Assembly: GCF_016102005.1 (NCBI RefSeq)
Contig: NZ_JACFPL010000003.1
Coordinates: 186,001-250,000, forward strand
Origin: Bifidobacterium choladohabitans
Lineage (GTDB): Bacteria; Actinomycetota; Actinomycetes; Actinomycetales; Bifidobacteriaceae
Reading direction: 5' to 3'
Length of the DNA: 64,000 nt
Part shown: positions 8,004-16,029 of the stretch, piece by piece
Layout: each line of letters begins with the position of its first letter
How positions within the stretch are numbered: position 1 is the stretch's first letter
Notes under the pieces: generated by a model
Told to the model about the DNA's origin: nothing
What the model saw: only the letters and a program-made list of their open reading frames with translations
Databases searched by the model: none
Made by a program: the position numbers and the translations under genes

Positions 8004-9056
8004 TCAGCGATCGAAGCGTGCTCCTCGTGGATCGCTGGGCCTGGCCAGCAGAATGATTCCGGCGACGGTTCCGGCGAGCATGATCAATGCGCCCAAGCCG
8101 AGCAGGGAGAGCGAGGATCCTGGATGTCCGTCTGCAATAGCCACGATGGCGAAAATCACAGGGATGCTGCCCACCAGTTCGCTTACGGAGGGCAGGAGTA
8201 TCCAGAAGCCGGACATATTGGTGTCATGAAGTCGCCGTACGCTCACGGCCAGATTGGGTATGAAAAGTCCTATGGTGACCAGGAGGGACAGGATCCGTCC
8301 CACAAAGGTGGATCCTGAGGTGATGATCGAGATCGCACAGTTGATGAGGAAGATCATCAGAAAAGCCCACCAGAATTCCCCACGGGAGGCCCTCCCGGAG
8401 AAGACGGTGTATTTGACGAAGAAACGCTTGCAGGCATTTACGAAGTCAATGCCGTACCAGGGTGCGTTCAGTGGCGGCTCGCCATTGTACCCGGCATCCG
8501 CATAGGGGTAGGCCGGATACTGCGGGACCTGAGGTCCGGGCTGGTAGCCTGCCTGATACCCCGATTGGTAGCCTGCCTGCGACCAACCTTCAGGCGGTTG
8601 ATAAGAGTTGTCCGATGCATAGCCAGACGGCGGGGTTGTACCGTTGGGCTGGCCGTTGGACTGGCCGGGATTCGGACCCTGACCGTAAGGCGCCTGCTGC
8701 TGTCCGTAGTACTGCTGTTCATTGGGCTGTTGACCATAGGGCTGTTGCTGGCTGTAGCCTGGCTGTTGACCCTGTGGCTGTTGACCGTATGGCTGCCCTT
8801 GGTATGGCTGTTCCCGGTGGTAATCGCCGGCAGGGCTTTGGGCTTCGCTGATCGGATGGTAAATGTCGCTCTGGTCCGAAGCCGGCTGTGCATAGCCGGA
8901 TTGCCCTGGTTGAGGCTGATTCAGGTAGGCTGTGGTTCCTGAGCCGGTTCCGTCACCGGGGTCCTTCGGGGACCAGTCGTTGGCCGAACCCTGATCGGCC
9001 GAACCTTGGTCATTGGGGGTCTGGTTCCCGTTGTTCATATCATTTGGATGGCTCAT
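8004..9056 (-). CDS. DUF805 membrane protein with long Gln/Tyr/Gly-rich N-terminus
   Basis: The C-terminal 150 residues are a DUF805 domain: FFVKYTVFSGRASRGEFWWAFL is its standard entry, followed by three to four membrane helices and VRRLHDTNMSGFW, the conserved basic loop. The first 190 residues are disordered and built from imperfect repeats such as PYGQQP and YGQQQ. ATG 9056 follows GAGGG at nine nt; ATG 9074 is an in-frame alternative. DUF805 proteins have no established role; the Gln-rich extension is common in bifidobacterial membrane proteins. It lies downstream of the ABC permease gene on the same strand, 180 nt away. Confidence 0.8.
   Translation of the reverse strand: MSHPNDMNNGNQTPNDQGSADQGSANDWSPKDPGDGTGSGTTAYLNQPQPGQSGYAQPASDQSDIYHPISEAQSPAGDYHREQPYQGQPYGQQPQGQQPGYSQQQPYGQQPNEQQYYGQQQAPYGQGPNPGQSNGQPNGTTPPSGYASDNSYQPPEGWSQAGYQSGYQAGYQPGPQVPQYPAYPYADAGYNGEPPLNAPWYGIDFVNACKRFFVKYTVFSGRASRGEFWWAFLMIFLINCAISIITSGSTFVGRILSLLVTIGLFIPNLAVSVRRLHDTNMSGFWILLPSVSELVGSIPVIFAIVAIADGHPGSSLSLLGLGALIMLAGTVAGIILLARPSDPRGARFDR
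8530..8830. repeat. Imperfect Gln/Tyr/Gly/Pro-coding repeats
   Basis: Within the DUF805 gene the + strand shows repeated units related to ctgttgaccatagggctgtt, which encode PYGQQ-type repeats on the minus strand. Such tracts vary in length between strains. Confidence 0.5.
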
Positions 9057-9236
9057 GGATATCGTCCCTCTCATCTTCTGTTGATAATCCTGAATCTGAC
9101 TTTGCCGTATATTCCTATTATGGCAGGCCGGTTCTTCTATCTGCTAGTCATTGATAGTGCAGGGGATGGGGGGACTCGTCACACTTACTCGGATCAGTCT
9201 GTCAGATTCGGTATTTGATTGCTGTTGCAGGACTCT

Positions 9237-10025
9237 TCACTCGTCGTCCGGATTGACCATATGATTATCGCCGGCATCGCCCAGCAGTAGCCGTTCAGTC
9301 AGGGTGATCAGGCCCAGCAGAAGGGCGGTCAGCAGGATGATGACCAGGGTGGCCGAGAAGATCAGCGGGGTCCTAAAGGAGTTGAAGGCCGATTGCAGCC
9401 ATATGCCCAGACCGTTCCTGGCGCCCAGATACTCCGAGGTGGCCGCGGTGGCGAAGACATAGGCGGCGCTGATGCGCAGACCGCCGAAGATCTGCCCGGC
9501 GGCCACTCGCAGTTTGACATGCCAGAGCGTCCAGGTTTCAGTCGCTCCGCAGTTCAGCGCTACATCCTGGTAGAAGCGGGGCACGGATTTGAGCCCCCGG
9601 TAGGTCTGGACCACTATAGGGAAGAGGGCGAAGACGGCTACGATGACCACCTTGCCCAGGGGCTCGAATCCGAACCAGATCACAAACAGAGGAGCGATCG
9701 TGATCAGCGGTATCATCTGTGCACCTGCGATCAGGGGGTAGAGGGCGTCGTGCAGGGTGCGCCAACTGTAGAGGGCCAGGCCGATCACTATTCCCAGGAC
9801 CGAGGCCAGGAGGAAGCCCAGAAGGCCCTCAAGGGCGGTGATGGCGGTGGCAGGCAGCAGGTCCTCCCGGGATTGCACAGTGGCAGCCAGGATTCGGCTG
9901 GGCGCCGGCAGAACCTGTTCGCTGACTCCGCCCAGGCGGGCAGCCAGCTCCCAGATGATCAGGAGCGCCAGCAGGGTGATGGTCGGAGGCAGCGCCCGGG
10001 TTCCGCTCTGCTTCCGCACCCTCAT
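9237..10025 (-). CDS. ABC transporter permease, ThiX/SsuC-like
   Basis: Six-helix BPD-type permease of about 262 residues. The cytoplasmic EAA loop reads CGATETWTLWHVKLRVAAGQIFGGLRI, the region that docks the ATPase. MRVRKQ is placed by the ATGA overlap (10022-10025) with the end of the upstream lipoprotein gene, which implies translational coupling. Together they resemble ThiXY, which take up thiamine pyrimidine precursors. No ATPase gene (thiZ) follows: the next gene is an unrelated DUF805 protein. A reading frame extending further upstream is an artefact within the lipoprotein gene. Confidence 0.85.
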   Translation of the reverse strand: MRVRKQSGTRALPPTITLLALLIIWELAARLGGVSEQVLPAPSRILAATVQSREDLLPATAITALEGLLGFLLASVLGIVIGLALYSWRTLHDALYPLIAGAQMIPLITIAPLFVIWFGFEPLGKVVIVAVFALFPIVVQTYRGLKSVPRFYQDVALNCGATETWTLWHVKLRVAAGQIFGGLRISAAYVFATAATSEYLGARNGLGIWLQSAFNSFRTPLIFSATLVIILLTALLLGLITLTERLLLGDAGDNHMVNPDDE

Positions 10026-11125
10026 CGACCGGCTGCTTCCCGAACGTAGCGATCGGTCCACAGGTCCTTGGCCTGAGGGGCCTTGTTGGGGTCTCCCTTC
10101 TTGGCGTCCCGGTAGGTGCCCGCCTTGAACTGGAAGTCCAGATAGTCCTGGGCATCCTTGACGTTGATCAGTCCGCTGATGCTCTTTTGCTCTGGACTGT
10201 CGACCCAGTACCCCTCCTTGACGATGCTCTCCATGGAGCGCTTGGCCAGGGTCGGGTCGATGGCCGATCCCTTGGTCTCCTTGACCAGGATGTCCGCCGC
10301 CTGGTCGGGATGATTCAGGGCGTAGTCGTATCCCTTCAGGCAGGCCTTGACGAATGCCGTCAGGGCGCGGCGGTGACCGGCCTGCTGCAGCCAGGAATTC
10401 TTGACCACGAAGCCCAGCTGGTCGGGGTTGCCGGGCACTCCCCAGTCGGCCTGGGTGAAGCAGTGCAGTGCCGGGCCCTTGAGCTCGCTCTCCACGCCCT
10501 CCCAATTGGCGTAGAAGCCAGCAAAGTCGCCCTTGCCGCTGGTCAAAGTGGCGAAGGTGTTGGTGCCGCTGGTCACCCGCTTGAAGTCGCCCTTGCCGCC
10601 CGCATAGCGAATCATCTGCTTGACCACGGCCGTCTGTTCGGCCGAGCCGAAGCTGACGAAGGTCTTGCCGTCGAAGTCCTTGGGGGTCTGGATGTCGGTG
10701 CGCGAGGCCAGCGAGCACCAACGTGCCACGGAATGCTGGCCTATGTTGAAGACCTGCCGCAGGTCGGCCCCCTGGGAGTTGAAGGTGGCCAGGTTGCTCA
10801 GCTTGGAGAAACCTACGTCGGCGACCCCGTTCTGAACGGAGGTCTCGGCTCCTACCTGGGCCGTGGGCAGGATGGTCAGCTTCAGGCCGGCCTTGTCGAA
10901 GTAGCCCAGATGTCGGGCCACGTAGATGCCCACATGATTGGTGTTGGGCGTCCAGTCCAGCATGAAGGAGAGCTTGGAGCCGTCACCGGTCTTGTTCCCT
11001 GCCCCCTTGGCCCCGCAGGCTACGCTCGTGGCTGCCATACAGAGCGCCGCTGTCAGAGCGAGCGCCCGTACGATCAGTCTGTGGCCGGGAATCCTCCTGA
11101 AGCCGCTTTTCTCCGACATGCTCAT
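10022..11125 (-). CDS. ABC transporter substrate-binding lipoprotein, NMT1/ThiY-like
   Basis: Extracellular solute-binding protein anchored as a lipoprotein: a basic N-terminus and hydrophobic stretch end in SVACG, with Cys37 as the probable lipidation site. The mature start SFMLDWTPNTNHVGIYVA is the characteristic entry of NMT1/ThiY proteins, which bind hydroxymethylpyrimidine or its formylamino precursor. ATG 11125 follows AAGG; a GTG at 11134 is also in frame. It overlaps the permease gene by 4 nt. No TPP riboswitch is recognisable upstream (no CTGAGA element), so the thiamine link rests on protein similarity only. Confidence 0.85.
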   Translation of the reverse strand: MSMSEKSGFRRIPGHRLIVRALALTAALCMAATSVACGAKGAGNKTGDGSKLSFMLDWTPNTNHVGIYVARHLGYFDKAGLKLTILPTAQVGAETSVQNGVADVGFSKLSNLATFNSQGADLRQVFNIGQHSVARWCSLASRTDIQTPKDFDGKTFVSFGSAEQTAVVKQMIRYAGGKGDFKRVTSGTNTFATLTSGKGDFAGFYANWEGVESELKGPALHCFTQADWGVPGNPDQLGFVVKNSWLQQAGHRRALTAFVKACLKGYDYALNHPDQAADILVKETKGSAIDPTLAKRSMESIVKEGYWVDSPEQKSISGLINVKDAQDYLDFQFKAGTYRDAKKGDPNKAPQAKDLWTDRYVREAAGR

Positions 11126-11214
11126 CACTGTCACCTTGCCTCTCCGGCACCCCTGGTGCCCATCCGCATCGGGGCCGTTACGGGAAGGTGAGGAGCCCGC
11201 GCGACGATCCGATA

Positions 11215-11226
11215 CGGTCTTGACCG
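11215..11226. promoter_or_regulatory. Candidate operator between thiY-like gene and lacI-like gene
   Basis: CGGTC-TT-GACCG is a 12-bp palindrome in the 314-nt region between two divergent genes. It may be bound by the adjacent LacI protein or another regulator. The rest of this intergenic region shows no other clear element. Confidence 0.25.
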
Positions 11227-11439
11227 ATGGAATTCTGCGATGTGTGCCACGGCTGCTGCCACCAGCCGCGCGAACAAGACCACTCTAGTCCAACCCAGAC
11301 GGTCCTGCCTCGCCGTGATGAAAGGTTGCATCATTTGCCCTTATACTGGAAACTCACGAGAGGTCTGTGCGGGCCGACCGCTGTCGGTCTCGTCCGGAGC
11401 AAGACATCCGATTTCGGTAGGGTACGACGGAGGGTTCCC

Positions 11440-12444
11440 ATGTCGGTGACCATCAGTGATGTGGCCAAGCAGGCGGGCATGTCCGTATCCACGGTCTCCC
11501 AGGCGCTCAACGACAAGGGGCGCATCTCCCCGCCCACCAAGGACAGGGTCCGCAGGGCGGCCATGGAGCTGGGCTACATCCCAGACAGCCGGGCCCGTTC
11601 CATGCGATCCTCGCGCTCGCATGCCGTAGGCCTGCTGGTCCCCGACATCCGCAACCCCTACTTCTCCGAGCTGGTCTACGCGGTTCAGGACCAGCTCTAC
11701 TCGGCAGGCTATGCGCCACTGATCGGAGTGTCCTCTTGCCAGGCCAGCAGGCAGGAGGACTATTACCGCATCCTTCTGTCCCGACATATGGACGGCGTTT
11801 TGGTCGTGCCTGACGGGCCCACGTCGCCCATGCTGCGCACCATGCTGGCAAGGGAATTCCCCGTGGTCTTCGTGGACCGTCCCGACCGGACCCTGCCCGG
11901 CGTCCCTCTGGTGGATTCCGACCCGGTGCCCGGCATGGAGGCGGCCCTGGACGCGTTGGCAGCCAGGGGAAGCAGACGAGTGGCCTTCGTCCCGGGCCCA
12001 GAGAACCGCTCCTATACCTTCCGCGAGCGCGAGCAGGCTTTCCTGGACGGCGTGGATGCCCGTCAGGGGTTGACGGGGTTGGTGGTCCGCCAGGGGTTCG
12101 AGGACCGTCCCCGGGCGGCCGCGACCATGCGCCATCTGCTCGGCCAGGAGGTTGATGCCGTCATCTTCGGCTACTCGGCCGATGCCATCAAGGCCGTCGC
12201 CATGGAGTGGGAGGGCGATCTGCGTTCACGCGTGCCCCTGGTCTCCTTCGACGACCTGGAGGTCTTTCAGCTGATCAGTCCTCAGGTGTCGGTCATCTCC
12301 CAACAGGTGGATCGCATGGGCCGCCAGGGCGTTGACATGCTCCTGTCCATGATCGAGCCGGGGCGGCAGGCTCCGGAGGGCATGGGCGTGGATCGCCGTC
12401 TGCGCACCCAAACCCTCTTCGTGCCAAGGGGTTTGCTGGCTTAG
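11440..12444 (+). CDS. LacI-family transcriptional regulator
   Basis: 334 residues, normal for the family. The N-terminal helix-turn-helix reads TISDVAKQAGMSVSTVSQALN, followed by the hinge helix (DSRARSMRS) and a periplasmic-binding-protein-like effector domain starting GLLVPDIRNPYFSEL. ATG 11440 is preceded by GGAGGG at five nt; the frame remains open upstream but without LacI similarity. Divergent from the ThiY-like gene and followed by the nrdD leader, with no sugar catabolic genes beside it, so its effector and targets are unclear. Regulation of the divergent ABC genes is possible but unproven. Confidence 0.92.
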   Translation: MSVTISDVAKQAGMSVSTVSQALNDKGRISPPTKDRVRRAAMELGYIPDSRARSMRSSRSHAVGLLVPDIRNPYFSELVYAVQDQLYSAGYAPLIGVSSCQASRQEDYYRILLSRHMDGVLVVPDGPTSPMLRTMLAREFPVVFVDRPDRTLPGVPLVDSDPVPGMEAALDALAARGSRRVAFVPGPENRSYTFREREQAFLDGVDARQGLTGLVVRQGFEDRPRAAATMRHLLGQEVDAVIFGYSADAIKAVAMEWEGDLRSRVPLVSFDDLEVFQLISPQVSVISQQVDRMGRQGVDMLLSMIEPGRQAPEGMGVDRRLRTQTLFVPRGLLA

Positions 12445-12528
12445 GTCTGTTCCTGTTTGATGCAGGGGTTGGGGCTCGACAAATTATGTGCGTGTCGGGC
12501 GGCTGTGTTGTCCCTGTAAATGATTTTC

Positions 12529-12546
12529 AATGGCCTTTCGGCCATT
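12529..12546. terminator. Hairpin after lacI-like gene
   Basis: AATGGCC-TTTC-GGCCATT forms a perfect 7-bp stem with a UUUC loop 85 nt after the LacI stop. It has no clear T tail on the + strand, so terminator function is only likely. Confidence 0.4.
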
Positions 12547-12571
12547 TGCCGCCCTTGTCCATACCCCGCTA

Positions 12572-12591
12572 TTTGTGACTCAGCTCACAAA
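12572..12591. promoter_or_regulatory. Rex- or CRP/FNR-like palindrome upstream of nrdD
   Basis: TTTGTGA-CTCAGC-TCACAAA is a 20-bp sequence with perfect 7-bp arms. It matches the CRP/FNR core TGTGA-N6-TCACA exactly and the outer twelve positions of the Rex operator TTGTGAA-N4-TTCACAA. Either family would suit control of an oxygen-sensitive reductase. Confidence 0.6.
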
Positions 12592-12600
12592 ACACGGGAA

Positions 12601-12647
12601 TAACTAAATGTAGGAAACGAATCATCCTCAGGCACTACATATGGTGG
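12601..12647. promoter_or_regulatory. Two NrdR-like boxes upstream of nrdD
   Basis: TAACTAAATGTAGGAA (12601-12616) and GCACTACATATGGTGG (12632-12647) each resemble the NrdR box consensus acaCTATATaTAGTgt, at about 9 and 12 of 16 positions. Their starts are exactly 31 nt apart, the three-helical-turn spacing known for NrdR box pairs. NrdR is the nucleotide-sensing repressor of ribonucleotide reductase genes. Confidence 0.6.
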
Positions 12648-12778
12648 TCACGACGTGATAGAGTGAGTCTTGTCATCAAGAATGACATCCATGTGATTCG
12701 CCGTTCCCGGCATGGAATTCGGGAACGCCAAAGCAAGAGCACATGAGCAACCGTATGACGACCGTATGAGGAGTGACG

Positions 12779-15190
12779 ATGGATACTGAGGTCATGACCG
12801 ATAGCGTGAAGGAGCGTGGCATTTCGGATCGCGATGCTGTCGACGGCATTCTGGTCGAGAAGCGCGACGGCCGGATCGTCGATTTTGATCCCGTCAACAT
12901 CATGAACGCCATCGAAGCTGCCTTCAAGGACGTCAAGCACGAGGTCAGTCCTGAGGATCGTCAGCAGATCCGGGGCATGGCTCTGACCGTTCAGTCCGAG
13001 ATTACCGATCGCTACACCAACCCGGTCAAGATCGAGGACATCCAGACCCTGGTCGAGCACGCGCTGGTCAATGCCCACCTCTACGAGATCGCTCGCTCCT
13101 ATACCTCCTACCGTCTCGACCGTGACATTCAGCGGGCCAAGGCCACGGATGTCAACGAGGCTGTTCACCGTCTGACCAGCAAGGACGAGACCCTGGTGCG
13201 CGAGAACGCCAACAAGGACGCCAACGTCTACGCCACTCAGCGCGACCTGCTGGCCGGCGCGGTATCCAAGGCTTCGGCCTTCGCCATGCTGCCCAAGGAT
13301 GTCTCCAATGCCCATATGAAGGGTGACATTCACTTCCACGACGCGGACTACTCGCCTTTTACGGCCGAGACCAACTGCTCCCTGCCTGACTTCGGCGACA
13401 TGCTGGCCCACGGTTTCGAGCTGGGCAACGCCATGATGGACTCGCCCAAGTCCATCGGCACGGCCGCCACGCAGATAACCCAGATCATCAAGGACATCGC
13501 CGGCTCTCAGTACGGCGGCCAGACGGTCAACCGTTGCGACGAGATGCTGGACAAGTACGCGCGTCTGGACTACAAGAAGAACTATTCCATGGCTGAGGCT
13601 GTCCTGCCGGACGAAGAGCCCATCGACGTGGCCAAGGATGTCGTCCGCGGCCTCAAGGCTCGGGAGGCTGACTGGCTCCACCTGGATGATCGTGCTCCCA
13701 TCGGTGAGGACGCCCCCTTCGACCTGGACGCTCCGCAGATTGTTCGGCTGCGCCAGGTCTATGCCAAGATCCTGACCCGCAAGAACATCTACGATGCCAT
13801 GCAGACCATGGAGTACCAGATCAACTCCAACCGTGTCTCCAACGGCCAGACCCCCTTTGTCACCGTGGGCTTCGGGCTGGGCACCTCCTGGTTCGCCCGG
13901 GAGATCCAGCGGGCCATCTTCCTGATTCGTATCCGCGGACTGGGCAAGGACCGCCACACCGCCATCTTCCCCAAGCTGGTCTTCACCATCAAGCACGGTC
14001 TGAATGCGGACGAGGGCGATCCCAACTACGACATGAAGCAGCTGGCCCTGGAGTGCTCGACCAAGCGTATGTACCCTGACGTGGTCTTCTACGAGAACCT
14101 GATCAAGATCACCGGCTCCTTCAAGGCCCCCATGGGCTGCCGTTCCTTCCTGCAGGCCTGGACCAACCCCGAGACGGGCGAGGACGAGGAGGACGGCCGC
14201 ATGAACCTGGGTGTCGTCACCGTCAACATCCCCCGCATCGCTCTTGAGTCCCGCGGCGACAAGGATCGCTTCTGGAAGATATTCGACCAGCGCATGGAGG
14301 TGGCCCACCACGCCCTGCAGTTCCGCATCATGCGCTGCAAGCAGGCCACGCCCATCAACGCTCCCACCCTCTACCAGTACGGCGCCTTCGGCAGGCTGAA
14401 GCCGACCGACAGCGTGGATACTCTCTTCCGCAACAGCCGCGCCACTGTTTCGCTTGGCTACATCGGCCTCTACGAGACCACCAGCGTCTTCTACGGCAAG
14501 GACTGGATGAAGGACCATTCCTGGGATCCGGAGGGCAAGGAATTCGCCCTGAGCATCGTGCGTCGGATGAATCAGCTCTGCAAGCAGTGGGAGAAGGCTG
14601 AGGGATACCACTACTCGGTCTACTCCACCCCGGCCGAGTCCTTGACTGACCGCTTCGCCCGGATGGACAAGGAGAAGTTCGGCGTAGTCGACGGCGTGAC
14701 CGACCACGACTTCTACACCAACAGCTTCCACTACCCCGTCTGGCTGCGGCCCACGCCCATGGAGAAGCTCAGCTACGAGCGGGACTTCCCCTACCTGGCC
14801 TCGGGCGGATTCATCAACTACTGCGAGTTCCCCTCCATGCAGCAGAACCCCAAGGCCCTGGAGGCTGTATGGGACTACGCCTACGACATCGGCATCGGTT
14901 ACCTGGGCACCAACACCCCCATCGATCACTGCTTCGTCTGTGGCTACGAGGGTGACTTCGAGCCCACCGAGGAGGGCTTCAAGTGCCCCGAGTGCGGCAA
15001 CGACGATCCTGATAAGTGCAACGTGACCAAGCGCACCTGCGGTTACCTGGGCAACCCCGTCCAGCGGCCTATGGTCCACGGCAGGCACGAGGAGATCGCC
15101 CACCGTGTCAAGCACATGGAGGGTGAGACCGGCCACGTGGTCCTCAAGGACGGATCCACCAAGGAGTGGTTCGACGACAAGGCCGAATAG
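12779..15190 (+). CDS. nrdD: Anaerobic (class III) ribonucleoside-triphosphate reductase
   Basis: Glycyl-radical enzyme that reduces NTPs to dNTPs without oxygen. An ATP-cone is at the N-terminus (VEKRDGRIVDFDPVNI). The C-terminal region has a zinc-binding pair of CXXC motifs (CFVC and CPEC) followed by RTCGYLG, in which Gly755 is the radical site. ATG 12779 follows AGGAG at five nt. At 803 residues it is somewhat longer than the E. coli enzyme (about 712). Likely controlled by the upstream NrdR and Rex/CRP-like sites and followed by its activase nrdG. Confidence 0.96.
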   Translation: MDTEVMTDSVKERGISDRDAVDGILVEKRDGRIVDFDPVNIMNAIEAAFKDVKHEVSPEDRQQIRGMALTVQSEITDRYTNPVKIEDIQTLVEHALVNAHLYEIARSYTSYRLDRDIQRAKATDVNEAVHRLTSKDETLVRENANKDANVYATQRDLLAGAVSKASAFAMLPKDVSNAHMKGDIHFHDADYSPFTAETNCSLPDFGDMLAHGFELGNAMMDSPKSIGTAATQITQIIKDIAGSQYGGQTVNRCDEMLDKYARLDYKKNYSMAEAVLPDEEPIDVAKDVVRGLKAREADWLHLDDRAPIGEDAPFDLDAPQIVRLRQVYAKILTRKNIYDAMQTMEYQINSNRVSNGQTPFVTVGFGLGTSWFAREIQRAIFLIRIRGLGKDRHTAIFPKLVFTIKHGLNADEGDPNYDMKQLALECSTKRMYPDVVFYENLIKITGSFKAPMGCRSFLQAWTNPETGEDEEDGRMNLGVVTVNIPRIALESRGDKDRFWKIFDQRMEVAHHALQFRIMRCKQATPINAPTLYQYGAFGRLKPTDSVDTLFRNSRATVSLGYIGLYETTSVFYGKDWMKDHSWDPEGKEFALSIVRRMNQLCKQWEKAEGYHYSVYSTPAESLTDRFARMDKEKFGVVDGVTDHDFYTNSFHYPVWLRPTPMEKLSYERDFPYLASGGFINYCEFPSMQQNPKALEAVWDYAYDIGIGYLGTNTPIDHCFVCGYEGDFEPTEEGFKCPECGNDDPDKCNVTKRTCGYLGNPVQRPMVHGRHEEIAHRVKHMEGETGHVVLKDGSTKEWFDDKAE

Positions 15191-15208
15191 GCTCTGACAA
15201 GACGCAGT

Positions 15209-15243
15209 TAATGGCGGGCCGGGTAGTTTGCGGCCCGCCATTG
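15209..15243 (+). promoter_or_regulatory. Strong hairpin between nrdD and nrdG
   Basis: AATGGCGGGCCG (15210-15221) and CGGCCCGCCATT (15231-15242) are perfect complements (12 bp). The right arm ends 17 nt before the nrdG ATG. Without a T run it is more likely an attenuator, RNA-processing or stability element than a full terminator. Confidence 0.55.
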
Positions 15244-15259
15244 TCATGAGGAGGACCAG

Positions 15260-15982
15260 ATGACGGACAAACAGGGATCCATGAGGAAGACGGGTGGCCA
15301 CCGTGACTTCGCTGCTCATGAGCAGGGGCGTGGTCCGGGGGTTCCCTCTGCGCTGACCAACAATCCCAAGGCCGGCCAGTGGGACGGTCGCCGGCTCAGT
15401 CGGGGAATCGTGGCGGACTACAAGCGTCTGGTCATGACCGACGGCGAGGGGATCCGCTGCTCCCTCTACGTCAGTGGCTGCCCCTTCCGCTGCCAGGGGT
15501 GCTACAACGCTTCCATCTGGGACTTCGGCGCCGGGCATCCCTATACTCGGGAGCTTGAGGACCAAATCATCAAGGACCTGTCGCTGTCCTACGTGCAGGG
15601 CATCACCTACCTGGGCGGGGAGCCTCTGCTCAACACCCCCATGCTGCTCGGCCTTTCAGAGCGAATCCGGCGCGAGTTTGGTCATGAGAAGGACATCTGG
15701 TGCTGGACCGGCTACACCTGGGAGGAGCTGAACCGGCCGGGGGAGACCCCGGACAAGGCCCAGCTGATCTCCTACCTTGACGTGCTGGTGGATGGACGCT
15801 ACTTGGAGAATCGGAAGAACAGCCTGCTCCAGTTCCGGGGCTCGGACAACCAGCGGATCATCGACGTGCCGCGTTCCCTGGAGCAGGGCCGGGTGGTCAT
15901 CTGGTCCAAACTGCACGACCAGACCAGGTTCATTCCGGAGACCTACAGCAAGGACCGGCAGCAGGAGCAGCAGCGGGGCTGA
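15260..15982 (+). CDS. nrdG: Anaerobic ribonucleotide reductase activating protein
   Basis: Radical SAM enzyme that installs the glycyl radical on NrdD. The iron-sulfur motif is CPFRCQGC (CX3CX2C), with YLGGEPL as the SAM-binding GGE. The N-terminal 45 residues are an extension beyond the usual NrdG (about 155-200 residues) and are polar. ATG 15260 follows GAGGAGGA. Placed 69 nt after nrdD, beyond a strong hairpin that could lower its expression relative to NrdD. Confidence 0.95.
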   Translation: MTDKQGSMRKTGGHRDFAAHEQGRGPGVPSALTNNPKAGQWDGRRLSRGIVADYKRLVMTDGEGIRCSLYVSGCPFRCQGCYNASIWDFGAGHPYTRELEDQIIKDLSLSYVQGITYLGGEPLLNTPMLLGLSERIRREFGHEKDIWCWTGYTWEELNRPGETPDKAQLISYLDVLVDGRYLENRKNSLLQFRGSDNQRIIDVPRSLEQGRVVIWSKLHDQTRFIPETYSKDRQQEQQRG

Positions 15983-16029
15983 TACCAGCTCCAGCTCTGA
16001 ATTGGTCTACGTCGCCTTGCCGGGGCACA

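Noticed and set aside
8530-8830. CRISPR-like repeat array
   Set aside because: The repeats are imperfect, contiguous and encode a Gln/Tyr/Gly-rich protein tract without spacers.
10026-10721. N-terminal extension of the ABC permease frame
   Set aside because: It runs antisense-frame through the lipoprotein gene with non-protein-like composition; the ATGA overlap marks the true start at 10025.
11126-11230. Possible TPP riboswitch upstream of the ThiY-like gene
   Set aside because: The leader has GGGGTGCC but lacks the essential CTGAGA and the ACCTGAT-type elements; the matching stretch also lies too close to the start codon.
12635-15565. 976-codon minus-strand ORF across nrdD
   Set aside because: It is the shadow of nrdD and nrdG; the + strand encodes complete NrdD motifs and the minus frame has no recognisable domain.
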